NCBI GenBank assembly: GCA_036365515.1
Contig: CM070873.1
Coordinates: forward strand, 44,870,657-44,934,656
Reading direction: 5' to 3'
DNA: 64,000 nucleotides
Origin: Torymus aiolomorphi
Taxonomy: Eukaryota > Arthropoda > Insecta > Hymenoptera > Torymidae
A model generated the notes under the pieces. The model saw only the letters and a list, made by a program, of their open reading frames with translations. It was not told where the DNA came from and did no database searches. How positions within the stretch are numbered: the stretch's first letter is position 1; each line of letters starts with the position of its first letter. A program made the translations under genes and the position numbers. This document shows, piece by piece, positions 11,679 through 23,757 of this stretch.

Positions 11679-12499
11679 GTGTGTCTACATAAGAGAAACA
11701 TCGTAATGGTTTTCTGGTTTTTGTCCATCGTTACAGCGCGAGAGTGCCAAGGGAGGGGGTTCATACCAACTTTGTGATGACATAACAAAACTTAACCTCG
11801 AATTTCAGAATTCAATCTCGACGGGTACTCTCGCGGCGCTTGAGGCGAGCGGTTGTGTACGCGCGCACATCTGATTGCCTGCGGGGATCCACGGGCGGAT
11901 TCACCCATGGTAGATGGATATCTCCAGACCGGGGAAATGATATATCCCTTCATTTTATTTTATTTTTAAAGTTTCTTTTAATTGTGTTAAAAAGTGATTG
12001 GAACAAGCGATTACGGCCAGATCAGTAATCTAGTATGTTCAAGTTCTAGTAATCAAGTTCAAGTTTTGTAGTGAAATTCGTTTGGGATAGAGTGTCCTTG
12101 AGTGTAGTTTCCTAGATAAATAAATGTAGATATTGAGTGACTCTGTTATATTGAATAAATATTATTAGTGAGTATTCTGTTTTGAGTTTTGAAACTTGTT
12201 GATTACTTATGAAACTTGTTGATTACTATTGTCAAGAATCATAGTTGAAAATGGATTCAACTAAAACATTCAACTAAAACTCCTATGATTGGATTTATTG
12301 TTAATTATTTTTTACTTAATTATTAATGCAATATTTTATTCAATATTTACAATAATAAACACATTAAAAATATCTCCCGTCGTTAATTTTTGTTATGTCG
12401 TTACAAAGTTGGTATGAACCCCCTCCCTTGGCGCTCTCGCGCTGTAACGATGGACAAAAACCAGAGAACTGTTACGATGTTTCTCTTATGTAGACACAC
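11679..12499. repeat. Terminal-inverted-repeat element between gatA and aph-1
   Basis: The arms of about 115 bases at 11679-11793 and 12385-12499 are near-perfect reverse complements. They start GTGTGTCTACATAAGAG and pass through GTTACAGCGCGAGAG and AACTTTGTGATGACATAAC. The 590-base centre has no convincing coding sequence. It looks like a non-autonomous DNA transposon. It occupies most of the gap between two divergently transcribed genes. Confidence 0.75.
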
Positions 12500-12875
12500 C
12501 CTGAGTTTTTTTTGAGAATAAGATCCGTTCATCACACTTTTTTTCTTTCTCTCTCGCACCGTACGAAAACTGACCAGGATTTTCTCATTTAACTTACTAC
12601 CTCCAGGAGTATATGCTCTAAGGTGTGCACTGTGGAATGCGTTGTCCGTACTGCGTGTAAAGACACGTAGTAATGGGGTTAATAAGAATAGTAATCTTAT
12701 AAAAACAAGGTATTTTTCACATGTTTTTGTAATTTTAGGCATTTAAAATCATTTTTTATTTGATCGCAAATGTTATTGAATGTAATTTTGCAGTAAATAA
12801 CTAGCATCAACTTTTAAAAAAAGGATTTTCGTACGTCGCATTGGTTACACAGCAAATCAGCAAATCTAGTCAAAC

Positions 12876-13684
12876 ATGACGGTGATGGACTTTTTCGGAT
12901 GTGCCTTGTTGGCCTTTGGGCCTCCTCTGGCAATGTTCACTTTCACCATTGCAATAGAACCCATTCGAATAATTATACTTATAGCCAGTGCATTTTTCTG
13001 GCTTATTTCGTTTTTATTATCGTCAATAGTATGGTATGCAATTATTCCTTTGCAAAGTTACCTGTGGGTTGGACTTATTTATTCAGTAATTTACCAAGAA
13101 GTTTTTAGGTATGTCAAAATTATCATGAGAATATTTGAGCATTTAGAGTTGTAAATATTATATTTTTTATATATGATTAATCTAATTTTGCACATTTTAG
13201 GTATTTCCTGTATAAGGTACTACGAAAAGCTGAAAAAGGTTTAGAAAAAGTTACAACTGCTCATGTAGCAGATAGCAGGGACATTTTTGCATATGTTTGT
13301 GGCATGGGATTTGGTCTGATGAGTGGTGCCTTTGCCTTAGTCAATGTGCTTGCTGATGCGATGGGGCCAGGAACTATGGGACTTCATCAAGGCAATGAAT
13401 ATTTCTTCCTAGTGTCAGCAGCTACAACATTATGCTTTATACTACTCCATACATTTTGGGGAGTCATATTTTTCTCAGCTCTAGATAATAAGAACTGGTT
13501 CCAGGTAGCATGGGTAGTTGGTTCTCATATGTTTGCCTCGTGCATGACATTACTCAATGGTTTTGATCATCATGCAGCGAGTCTATTTTCTGTGTATGGT
13601 GTTTTACTGATTACAACAGCTGTTGCTTTCAATGTAGCAGGTGGTAGAGTACAAAATCTTTTGGTGTGTTTCATTAAAAAGTAG
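12876..13684 (+). CDS. aph-1: Aph-1, gamma-secretase subunit
   Basis: Aph-1 is the multi-pass scaffold of gamma-secretase, the membrane protease that cleaves Notch and other type I membrane proteins. Exon 1 is 12876-13108 and exon 2 is 13201-13684. The 92-base intron splits an Arg codon, and the joined frame is 238 residues plus stop, the length usual for the family. Several hydrophobic segments are evident. The family glycine motif is seen in GFGLMSGAFALVN, and conserved stretches include ADAMGPGTMGLH and LLHTFWGVIFF. The conserved membrane His residues appear in FILLHTFWG and VVGSHMFAS. The start (ACATGACGGTG) begins MTVMDFFGCALLAFGPP, like other Aph-1 proteins. A polyadenylation signal lies at about 13839. 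No defects are seen. Confidence 0.96.
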
Positions 13685-13844
13685 AAATAATTATTATTAG
13701 ATATTATCATATATGAGAGTTCTGTTTTACCAGCAATTTGATTTCTATCACTTCTATGTAAAATTATTATTTATTACATATTCAGTATCTAATTTCAAGT
13801 CAGACTTTAAAATTCACAAAATTCAACCCAATCTTTTTAATAAA

Positions 13845-14635
13845 TCACAAAAATTAAAGTGGTGTTAAAGTAGAAACTATATAAGCTTCCATGTATCTTT
13901 TATATCTTTATACAACTCTAACCTCAAAATCATAACTTTGATATGATTATTCGACTCTCATGGTATAAAATACTGTACAACACTGGTGTGTAAGGTGATT
14001 CTTACCACATTCGACTTTTCTCACTTGCTTCACTTGTGCAAAAAACGTCTCATGCGGTAAATGAACAAAAGTATGAATTAAAAAATTTATAATAAATCGT
14101 TTTTATACCAGGAAAATATTTGATATATTCTTTTGAATTTTATGCATTTAAATAGATTTTCATTCACACATTACTTATGTTATATATAAAATAATAAAAT
14201 CGTTTTTATATAAACATATAGAAATATCTACTTTTCATACATGTAAAACATATACCTTTTTTTTTTAAGATAAGTATTGAACTTATTCTGTAAGTCTTGA
14301 GATTATTTAAAATGGTAAGATATGAATTATGATTTATGTACTTATGAAAAAATAATGTATTGTCTTGCTTAAATGTATTCAACCTTAATAAGTTTTTTAT
14401 TCTCAAGTCTTACTTTTTATTATAGTTTGTCTACAAAATTTCAGAATATAAAAATAAATCTCAAGACTTGAAATATCTAACATGATGGAAAAATTTCGTT
14501 ACTTTTATTTTTTTACAATGATAAATAAATCACGCAAAGTTTATGTATAAAAGATAAAGTCTTGTGGAGGGTAATGAAATTATTTCCGGTATGAAATCTT
14601 CATCCTGTTTTGTCATATATATTTTATAATTGCTT
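13845..14635. other. Intergenic between aph-1 and MED17
   Basis: AT-rich convergent intergenic sequence between the 3' ends of two genes. I see no gene or clear repeat. Confidence 0.5.
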
Positions 14636-17600
14636 TTAAGAGCTGGTAAGAGATGCCATAAGTAACTCCATTTTGTTCAAAAAATTTTTGCCTTCCATCT
14701 TATCCCATCTTACTTCTTTAAAAGACCCTCCAAGATTTTCCCATTTTCTTTCTTTTACTAACTGTCCTGGGAAAAAGTCTTTTCTAGGAGAGTGAGCTAT
14801 CGAAACTTGAATACCACTTTGCGGATCACATCTCACAGCTATCATTCTGGAAGAGTTGTTCAATAGTTAGTATGGAATAATAAAATTTTATTAGGAGGAA
14901 TTTTCGAACTTCTTTTACCTGTCTCCTATTGGAGATGCCAATATACAACTACTAGCATTTCCTAAAGGTTCCACAGGTCCAAGACCAAGGTGTGAACTGT
15001 TTGCTAAAAATTGCCAACCCATACATTTTGCTAAACCTTGAACTGCACTTATCTGATGCTGATAAATCTGTAAATATTAATAATATTAAAATGATGAAAT
15101 ATTTCTAGAATTGAAAAATCAATAAAAATATTGGTTTCAATATCTCTAACACTATAATCCTAGATAAAAGAACTAGAGTAAAAATGTAGATAAAATATGT
15201 AAAATAAAACTTACTTGACAAAATATCAGATCGCGCAATTCTCTTGGCTCATAACTCATGAGCATCACCCTGCCATCTTTACAAACGCACTTTAATGATT
15301 TTTCTGTTACATGTAAAACCATTGAAGTTCGAATTAATTGATCATAGCCGTGTGTCAAAATAACGATTCTAACACTAGATTGCGTCGGTGAGTTTAACGC
15401 GTTCCAATGAGAGACTATGAGTGGATCCTTAAATTCTTTTGCAAGGGTATCCAATACGTATTCTGTACGAGACCTCATGACAAAATGTTGAGCTTGCTGA
15501 ATAATTTGTTCTAAAAGAGTTTGACTTTTCGTCATTTCAACTAATTCGTGTCTATCTACAGCTGTTGGACCCGCCAAACATCTTCGTTTACTTGGCCCTA
15601 ATGGACCCGATGATGGATGCGGAAACGGGTGATGTGTGTTTTTGTGATGTACTTCGCGTAACAATTGATGTAACGAATGTTCAAGTACATGATCATGATC
15701 TGTATTTTGAGGTACTGGTTTTTTGTCGTTTCCGGTACTATGTCGCAAAATAATTATTAACTGAATACCAGGGAATACCTGTTAAAGGTAAAAATTAAGC
15801 TTTTACATTTTAAATAATAGATTCACTACATCTGAGTATAAGTCAAAGTACTTACTGTAGCCATAATTCTATTGCCAACAACCATGTGAGGAATGGGTGC
15901 TCTTAAATGTACAGCCTCTCTTGCTAATTGACTGAATAATTCTTTACAAAATAGAACATTTTGTGCTGCTTCCAACTTTTGTTGCCAATGAGTATCTGGA
16001 TCAAGTTTGTTACCTGAACCACTATTGAGCCAATTAATGTTGGCACTACAAAGTTCTTCTTGGTCTAAAAAAATAAATAATTAATTAAAATGAATTCTAA
16101 GAATTGAATTCTATTTAATATTATTGGGAAAAAAGAAAAAAGCAATAACAATAATATTAACAAAATGACAAAAGAAAATAATGAAATATTGACTGAACCT
16201 AATGATATATATAGCTAATTATATGAATAATTATTTTTGTAATATTGGTGAAAAATTGAGTAATAGTAATAAAATAACTAGAAACAAAAATATAAGTTTA
16301 CCTTCTAGTAATAAAAATTCTATATTTTTAAGACCGACTAATGCATTGGAAGTACAAACAATTATTGAAAATATGAAAAACAAAAATGGAGGTGTAAACA
16401 CTATACATGCAAAAACTATTAAGACAATATACATTTTGATATCTGACACTCTAGCTTATATTTATAATCAATGCATCGAACAATCTGTATGGCCTGATGC
16501 TCTTAAGATTTCAGAAATTGTGCCAATCTATAAGTCTGGTAGCAAAGTGGATGTTGCTAACTATAGACCAATATCTTTGATTTCAAATTTGGCTAAGACC
16601 TTGGAAAGATTAATTTACAATAGAATTTATGATTTTATTCGCAAACATAGAATATTATCCAGTAAACAATTTGGTTTTGTAAAAAACAGGGGCACTAAAG
16701 ATCTTTTAAGTATGATAACAAACAAGATATATGAAAACAGACAAAAGCAAGCCTATAGCTATCACCTTCTTGGATCTTGCCAAAGCTTTTGATACTGTTA
16801 ATCACACCATACTAATGAAAAAACTTTATAACTACGGTATTAGAGGCAATGCCTATAAGCTTTTGGAAAATTATCTACAAAACAGATATCAGAAGGTGAG
16901 GATTGACCAACATGAAAGTGATCGCACAAATGTAAAATCAGGTGTACCTCAGGGTACAATTTTAGGCCCACTTTTATTCATTTTATATGTCAACGATCTT
17001 TTAACTATGATGCCAGATGGCACACCATATTCATATGCCAATGATACTGCTGTATTAGCAGAAGGAAAAACTTAGAAAGATGTTGAGTTTAAAATGAATG
17101 ACTATTTAGATAAAATTGATGACTGGTTGACTCTAAATAGATTGTCTCTAAATGTAAAAAAAACTGTTTACATCACTTTCGGTAATTACTATGATAGCGT
17201 TCCAGAAGATATTGATATAAGAATAAAAAATTATATATTAAAGAGAGTTGAAGAATGTAAATATTTAGGTATAATTTTTGATTTCAACTTAAAATGGGAC
17301 AGTCACACTGAATATATTGTAAAGAAAACTAAATACTTGATTTTTGTTTTTTACAAAATGGCGAAATATATGCAGACTGATACAATGACAATAATATATT
17401 TTGCACTATTTCATAGCATTATTAATTATGGAATAATCGCATGGGGAGGAGCCTATAACAACAGCTCAGACGTGCTTCAAAGAGTGCAATATAGATTAAT
17501 CAAAATAATTAACAAAAACAGATTCATACAAAATAACCCGATGAACCTAAAACAGTTATTTGCATATACTTCCCTAGATTTTAACTATAGTACACTAAAA

Positions 17601-19591
17601 GAACTTTACTTGAACTCCAATAGTAAAACAAGGAAAAAAAGCATTGCTATACCTAAAAGAAGTAAAACTGTTAGCGAAAAAAGTAGTTATGTTACTTCAA
17701 TTAAAATTTATAACAGTCTACCGAATGACATGAAGACTTTAAATTAAACAAAAATCTCCACCAAAGAAAAGCTTAAAAAATGGATACAAGAATATTGTTA
17801 ATTAATCTTAAAATAAATATAATTTACTTTTTAATAAGATATAATATATTTTGTTACCATAAAGTGTAATTAAAGACCAATTGACTATTGCGTTCTTTAT
17901 TTTTAGTTATTTAGTTTTAACTTAATTTTTAAGTCCGGTACCGCAAACAGGAAACTGTGCTTTCCTCTGCGGATTTACTTATACATGTAAATATAATTTA
18001 ATTACTACTGGTAAATAAATAAAAAATAAATAAATAAATTAATAAAATAGTGAACCTACAAAATTTAATGGTCAATATAATATACCTTTTTTACACATTA
18101 CTTCAATATAAGCAATTCCTTCAAGTTCACTGGGAATAGTGACACGCAAAGCAGAGGCATTTTTATTTGTGGAAGTAGTCGACGGTCCAGGTATATTTGG
18201 ATTTGGTGATGCCGGGGGACTTGCACTACTTTTCTCTTCCTCTTCTGCTTTTGTAATTTCGAACATTCCTGTTTGATTGTACTTAGAGCCAGCTGTGCGA
18301 TAACTTAAATCTCCAATAATAGAGTTTGAAACCTTCTTTAATCGCCAATTCTGACGAAGTCTCAATAACTCAATGTGAAAATCTGGAGTTGAACGAGTTC
18401 TAGCCAATTCATTTTGACAACTCTTCATTCTGTCTGCACCCATAAGTAAAACTGATGCTACACCAGCTAATGCTTTCTTTCTTGCATGAACCTGAACAAG
18501 TGGTTTTACTTCTACACCCTCTTGTGGCACTGGATCCAGAACCATATACCTTTTTTCCTTTGCTACTGTAAGAACATCTGCTAAAACGCAGACTTCTGTC
18601 AAGGCATTTCTGTGAAAGAATAATGTTGATGAAAATGTTGCTATTATTTTTATCCAACCATTTATAAAAGAGAGAACGCAATTAATATCGAAGTGCAGCC
18701 AAAAGTATTGTTAAATGTATTTCTCTGCCTCTAATTGGCGAATGTATATGGCTAATTTCATGTTTTGGCAAAGCACACTGTAAATTAACCTTAATAAAAA
18801 ACAAATAAAAAAAACGTGACCGTCATTTCCATTTTCTAGTTATTACTATGTATGATCATGATTGGTTTTCTATCAAATCATAAAATCAACAAATGATCTT
18901 TTACCTCAACTTATTTCTGACACTGTCCCATGGCCAAAGAAATGACTGAAAATTTGCAGGGTCTTTAACATCTTCTTCACTTTTTTCTCCATTATCTTCT
19001 TTGCTGGTGTCCTCTCCATTTGTTTTGGCAAAATCGATCTTTTGTGCTATTTTAGTCAAATTCTCTGATAATGTGAGAGGCCTGTAAATTATAAGAGATC
19101 ATCAGTAAAATTTCTCTAGAATAAACTAAATGATTAAAATTTCGTGTAACCAACTTATGTGAAGTCAGCTAGCGTCATTTAAAGGGACGAAATTAAATTC
19201 TATGGCATTAATGTAATAAACAATAAATGAAAAGTAAGTATGTAAACAATACAATGTACTAATCAAAACAGAATGTTTTAAGAAAACTAAACAAGAATCT
19301 CGGAAAGAAACCTTAAAATAATACTTTTTCCCAAAAAATCGATCAAATCTTCAAAAATATCCACGCCAAACAATTCGGTAGCTGTCAATATGCTTTAGGT
19401 TAGATTCATTAATTCGGCCTACAAGTCAATTAAAAGCAGCTCGGAGCATCTCGAGCATGTCTATTGGAAGAGTTTGAGTTTAGATATAACGAATGTACTC
19501 ACGCCTGGTAAATCTCCTGGCCATCGTAGGTGATTTCCTGTATCTGATTTTCTATCGGTGCCTCAACGGAGACGTTGATGGAGTACGCCAT
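14636..19591 (-). CDS. MED17: Mediator complex subunit 17
   Basis: MED17 is a head-module scaffold of Mediator, which links transcription factors to RNA polymerase II in the nucleus. Seven coding exons can be read: 19591-19503, about 19081-18907, 18609-18086, 16064-15856, 15778-15215, 15067-14919 and 14846-14636. They join in frame to about 640 residues, close to other insect MED17. Diagnostic stretches are [51 protein letters not shown] and [18 protein letters not shown]. The start gives [20 protein letters not shown], followed by [11 protein letters not shown], as expected for the family. The ends of exon 2 may be off by one or two bases. The third intron (16065-18085) is enlarged by an antisense retrotransposon; the other introns are short. 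Confidence 0.95.
16120..18050 (+). pseudogene. 5'-truncated non-LTR retrotransposon (Jockey/CR1-like) in a MED17 intron
   Basis: A reverse transcriptase lies antisense inside MED17 intron 3. Its fingers/palm order is visible: [20 protein letters not shown], then [48 protein letters not shown] and a C-terminal tail. It is dead. A frameshift near 16740-16790 splits the palm, a TAG stands at about 17073, and the catalytic YADD box reads YAND. The endonuclease domain and ORF1 are missing, as expected for 5' truncation. The 3' end carries an (AAATA)n tail at about 18010-18050, typical of target-primed insertion. Clade assignment is by general resemblance only. Confidence 0.85.
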
Positions 19592-19693
19592 ACTTGTTTG
19601 CGCGTCAGCTTGGGTTAATCATACCTACTTTACCTACAGTGTGCCTATCTGGGGATTGATTTGGCCCCGAGGCCCCCGAACAGTGGTGGGTAA
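19592..19693 (-). promoter_or_regulatory. MED17 5' leader and promoter region
   Basis: The sequence directly upstream of the MED17 start codon holds the presumed untranslated leader. There is no recognisable TATA box. It is followed directly by a MITE at 19694. Confidence 0.35.
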
Positions 19694-19913
19694 GGGGCTG
19701 TCCACATAGCGTCTCATGTTACTTGTCTCATGTCTCAAGCGCGAAAAAAATAGTTGTCCGCAATCTTAATAATTTCTAATCTATGGTCATTTTTTCTGTA
19801 TAATTTTCTATTGTCATAAACTATAAATCTATAAGAATACGGACAACGGTTTTTTTCGTGCTTGAGATATGAGACAAGAGACAAGGCACATGAGACGCTA
19901 TGTGGACAGTTCC
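19694..19913. repeat. Palindromic MITE upstream of MED17
   Basis: Inverted ends GGGGCTGTCCACATAGCGTC and (reverse complement) AGGAACTGTCCACATAGCGTC. Inner pairing includes GTCTCAAGC and GTTGTCCG. It is 220 bases long and non-coding, and it sits about 100 bases upstream of the MED17 start. Confidence 0.75.
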
Positions 19914-19994
19914 TAAAGCGGCCTCTACACGGCGTGCCGCAAGCCGCGAGCCGCGTGCCTAGACAAAGACAGATATACGAAATCCTATAGGATT

Positions 19995-20029
<35 letters not shown>

Positions 20030-20030
<1 letters not shown>

Positions 20031-20160
20031 CATCTGGGACGCATTTTGAGGATTATATAAGTCATATATACCGAATTTTGAGGATTTTGTAGGCATTTTG
20101 AGGAGTCTCCTCAAAAGTCCAAAGCACTCGAGAGGCATTTTGAGGATTTTTCAGCGGTTT
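20030..20160 (+). repeat. Short repeats of GCATTTTGAGGA
   Basis: The word GCATTTTGAGGA and close variants recur four or five times in about 130 bases. The set includes a small palindrome GAGGAGTCTCCTC. The meaning is unknown. Confidence 0.5.
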
Positions 20161-20372
20161 CCACAATAGTGTGTTAATACATCGATTTCGGAAATTCCGT
20201 GATATTTTTCCGTAAAAGCGGGCGCCGCAGGCGTCGTGGTGTTAGTCAATAACCTTAGGGTCATTATTTCTTTAGTCACGCGCTTGTTTATTGGTTGTTT
20301 ATAACAATGTTTATATTTGTGTCACCACTATTGTACAAATTCTTTATGAAATCCTCAAAATACCGTACAATG

Positions 20373-20381
<9 letters not shown>

Positions 20382-20454
<73 letters not shown>
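20382..20454 (+). repeat. (AC)n microsatellite with flanking (TA)n
   Basis: An uninterrupted AC tract bounded on both sides by short TA repeats, about 480 bases upstream of the DDE-like gene. Confidence 0.95.
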
Positions 20455-20456
<2 letters not shown>

Positions 20457-20589
20457 AATTTTATATATATATATATATATACACACGAAGAACAGCAAGG
20501 AACAAGACTCTTGTTTCTTGTGTATCTCGCTGTTCCTCGTATATATAGATATACTAATCCATATTATTCTTGTTCTTTATATCTGTTCC

Positions 20590-20934
20590 TCAGAGCTCTG
20601 TGAAGGCCCTATGAGCTTCGAGGTGAGGCGAGACGAGGCGAGGCGCAGTGCGGCGCTTATTGTACAATGTGCCAAAATACACTGGAGAGCGCGCGCGCCG
20701 CGAGGTTGTGGAAGCGGCCTTACGCAGAAAGGGAGCGTCAGCGCGCGTGAAGAGAGAGATGGCTACGTAGTACGTCCCGCGATCTTCTCTCTTTTCTAAC
20801 GTTCGGACATTTTCACTTACGGGCAGCCCTATGTCTCCCCTGCTCTATCTATAATACCTCTATGGTTGAGACACTTGAGGCTTCAGTGATTCAGTCAGTG
20901 AGTGCGTGCGCGAAATAAAAAAACAATTGCAACA
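20590..20934 (+). promoter_or_regulatory. CpG-rich leader of the DDE-like gene
   Basis: A CG-richer segment just upstream of the large gene starting at 20935. It probably holds its promoter and 5' untranslated region. No stop-free extension with an ATG upstream of 20935 is seen in frame. Confidence 0.35.
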
Positions 20935-23541
20935 ATGCCGAAGAAGGGGGTGATACCGCCGGAGCAGCTGCTCGAAACGCTCCTGCGTTATGATATCTAC
21001 GACAACAATGTTCTACGAAAGGTGAATGATCCGGTCTGGAAGAAGATATGCAAGATCCACAATGATCTGTTGAAGCCGAAAAGCCTGCATATCTACGTCA
21101 TGCAGAACAGGAACAAATGTCAGACTCTCTATCGGAGACACAAAGGCCTAGCGGGGTCCGCAACTAAGAAGCCAAAGTTGATGAAGCCGGCGTCGGAGAT
21201 AGAAGACTTTGAAGCCTTATCTGATGAGGATGCTGATAGAGAAGACGACGGGCATGAGTTCGATCCCTATGAAAAAAAGCCAAGACCGTGGGAGAAGAAA
21301 TGCAAGATCAAGAAGAAACTAACCTTTAATATTACCTTTACTCTGGAACAGTGGGCTCAAATAAGTCCAATACAGAGGGTGTTAAAGAACGGAGTGGAGA
21401 GCTTGGCATTACAGGTCGGTTGGACTGATGTATTTAGAGACACGATATGGCATAGTCAGAAGCTGCCATGCTCCTTCAGTTTTCAATCTCATAGTGTAAA
21501 TAAATCCGATGCTTATGTCAAAGTGCTTGGCAAGTGTGTATCATGCAATGGACATATAAGTGGCATGTGTTTCAAACAACCCTCAGAAGGTGAACCTGTG
21601 ACGTTTTCTGTTATAACTACAGATTCTCGAAACATACCTCATACAAAGAAAATACCTCTGAAGGGACTGGCTAGGGTCAAGGTAAAGGAAGAATTAAAGC
21701 GCAAGAATCCACAACAGTGGCGAATGGAAAAAGTGGAAATGGCAATGAAAAAAGATCATTGCGAGTCACCATTTTTGTACGATTTGCCTACTCTCAGAAG
21801 AGTCAAGGAAGGTGGAAAAAAAACGCAGTTGGAAATTCAGCCAGAGAAAATTATTTCAGAACTTTTTCCTAATGACAACTTTAGTAGCACAACAAATGCA
21901 GACATGCAAGTTAATACAGAGAAGGATCTTTTTGAATGCTTATATAATATACAACAAAATACAAATTGTAAAGCCTTTGTTAAATCAATTGGATTCGACA
22001 AGTTTTATGTGACTTATTGGTCTCCTGAACAAGTAAAGATACATAATGACATACAGACATTACTAAGCCATTCTTTATATCTAGATACAACAACCGGAAT
22101 TGCACAAAATATAAACAGACCTGATGGGAATTGTGAAATTTTTCTGTCTATTTTATATACTTACGTTGATGACAAATTTGTACCACTGACACAAGCATTA
22201 ACTGAAAAAAATGATTTTGTATTTTATACTAGTTGGTTAACAGATTGGAAAGAGTCTGTTACAGAAAAACCAAAACAAATGGTAACAAATATGCATAGAG
22301 CAATACAAGATGCTGTTTGTATGGCATTAAATGGTATGTGTTTTAGTCTGTATAATGATCTATGTTTACAAATTTTATCTGGTAAAGAACTCCTTGTGAT
22401 GATCCCTACTCAAATAAAAACCAATTCAGCACATTTTGAGTACACAATAATGAACTGGTCTTGTTTTTCTAATCTAAAACCAAAAGTAAAGGAATTTTAT
22501 AAAAAGTCTATAAGATTCATAACAACCATTGATAATTTAAATATGTTTTCACAATTTTTAAGATGTCTTATGGTAGTGAGTTGTAGCAAAATATACCACG
22601 AAGAATGTCAGAAAGCTGCCAGGTATTTAATAACATTGATGCGATCCTATAACTTTCATCAACACGCTAATAAAATAGTAAATGCTGGTGAAAATATTAA
22701 TATTATTAAAAAACTGGAAAATGGAAAATTTGGAGGTAATTTAGATATTAAATGCAACTTTCTAAAGAATTTCATAGATAATATTAAAAAAGATGTAGGG
22801 CTCATTGTTAATAACAATGATGAAGATGATTTAGGAACACAAGATAATGATTATTATTCACCTGAGTTTGCTGATCAATTCTATAATCTATGTGAAGAAT
22901 TCCCATGTTGGACTAATGTTATGCACAACTATTTTAACAATCCTGAGGATATCCCTACTCTAAGAAAATCTAAAATTTATTTTAAAAACTTTCAAGATTC
23001 TCTTGGAGAATTATTATTTAGAGTGGATAAAGTACTTCTTAAACATTGTTATGATATTAATAATGAGATAAAGGTCATTAGAACTACATTAAACAATCTA
23101 GTAAGGCAAGAAATCATCGATGATAGTTGTCCTGATGCTCATGAATCTGAAATTTTACACCCCAAGAATGATCATCAATCTGATGAGCAAGAAATTGAAT
23201 TTGAAATATATCAACCTGAGAATGATCATCAATCTAATGAAAATGATCATGAACGTAATGAACAAGAAATAGAATGTGAACAATTATCTATTACTCCTAT
23301 AAAAACCGTAATTCAACAGAATGTGCCAGTGATAAATCAGAACAAAACAGTGACTATAAGTAATAGTTTCCCATGCAATTCTTCACAAGCTTTTCGAGTA
23401 CTATATGTTCATGATCCAAATAAACAGGATAAAAATGTGCATATACAAACAAACGAAGTAGATTTGGGAAACGTAAATAATATGTCTGAGAACATCTGTT
23501 TAGATTTTACAAAAAACTTTGTATTTACTTCTCCAATGTAG
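20935..23541 (+). CDS. Transposase-derived DDE-like protein, intact
   Basis: One uninterrupted exon of 868 codons, with the start chosen at AACAATGCCG (MPKKGVIPPEQLLE). From memory of arthropod multicopy families this resembles transposase-like proteins with a Cys-Cys module followed by an RNase H-like fold. A CxxC motif is visible in VLGKCVSCNGHISGMC (about residue 200). It is followed by HTKKIPLKGLARVKV, a YVTYWSPEQ segment and YLDTTTGIAQNINRPDG, whose Asp fits the first catalytic position. At the second expected acidic position the sequence reads KQMVTNMHRAIQDAV, with Asn where relatives as I recall them have Asp. The C-terminal 250 residues are acidic and Asn-rich. No flanking terminal repeats were found. 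Its intactness without a full catalytic set suggests a domesticated or recently inactivated gene. The family name is uncertain. Confidence 0.75.
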   Translation: MPKKGVIPPEQLLETLLRYDIYDNNVLRKVNDPVWKKICKIHNDLLKPKSLHIYVMQNRNKCQTLYRRHKGLAGSATKKPKLMKPASEIEDFEALSDEDADREDDGHEFDPYEKKPRPWEKKCKIKKKLTFNITFTLEQWAQISPIQRVLKNGVESLALQVGWTDVFRDTIWHSQKLPCSFSFQSHSVNKSDAYVKVLGKCVSCNGHISGMCFKQPSEGEPVTFSVITTDSRNIPHTKKIPLKGLARVKVKEELKRKNPQQWRMEKVEMAMKKDHCESPFLYDLPTLRRVKEGGKKTQLEIQPEKIISELFPNDNFSSTTNADMQVNTEKDLFECLYNIQQNTNCKAFVKSIGFDKFYVTYWSPEQVKIHNDIQTLLSHSLYLDTTTGIAQNINRPDGNCEIFLSILYTYVDDKFVPLTQALTEKNDFVFYTSWLTDWKESVTEKPKQMVTNMHRAIQDAVCMALNGMCFSLYNDLCLQILSGKELLVMIPTQIKTNSAHFEYTIMNWSCFSNLKPKVKEFYKKSIRFITTIDNLNMFSQFLRCLMVVSCSKIYHEECQKAARYLITLMRSYNFHQHANKIVNAGENINIIKKLENGKFGGNLDIKCNFLKNFIDNIKKDVGLIVNNNDEDDLGTQDNDYYSPEFADQFYNLCEEFPCWTNVMHNYFNNPEDIPTLRKSKIYFKNFQDSLGELLFRVDKVLLKHCYDINNEIKVIRTTLNNLVRQEIIDDSCPDAHESEILHPKNDHQSDEQEIEFEIYQPENDHQSNENDHERNEQEIECEQLSITPIKTVIQQNVPVINQNKTVTISNSFPCNSSQAFRVLYVHDPNKQDKNVHIQTNEVDLGNVNNMSENICLDFTKNFVFTSPM

Positions 23542-23585
23542 TACTGTAACTATTATGTGAAAATGTGCATATTCTATAGACTGTA

Positions 23586-23757
23586 ATAGTATATTACGCT
23601 ACGTGGGCCGAAAGTATGCTATTCCCAGCCTGCGTGTGTGTTGCCACCCGAGCGAGGGCAGCAAACACGCAGGCAGGGGCTAGCATAATTTCAGCCCGAG
23701 TAGCGTATACAATTTTTCGACACATTGCGCCGAAAGTTCGTATACTTTTAATATAAA
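23586..23757. repeat. Double-hairpin repeat, copy 1
   Basis: It opens AGTATATTACGCTAC and is closed by GTAGCGTATAC. Inside, GCCTGCGTGTGTGTTGCC pairs with GGCAGCAAACACGCAGGC around the loop ACCCGAGCGAGG. A second, less perfect arm begins at the shared GCGTATACAATTTTT. If the signal AATAAA at about 23763 is used, this copy lies in the 3' untranslated region of the DDE-like gene. Confidence 0.7.

Noticed and set aside
18409..18681. 90-codon frame overlapping MED17 exon 3
   Set aside because: It is a shifted frame of the MED17 exon that runs into the intron.
20291..20603. Open frames of His-Thr or Cys-Val repeats over dinucleotide tracts (also near 2700, 28050, 40600, 42150 and 45850)
   Set aside because: They are translations of (CA)n or (GT)n microsatellites and have no other coding features.
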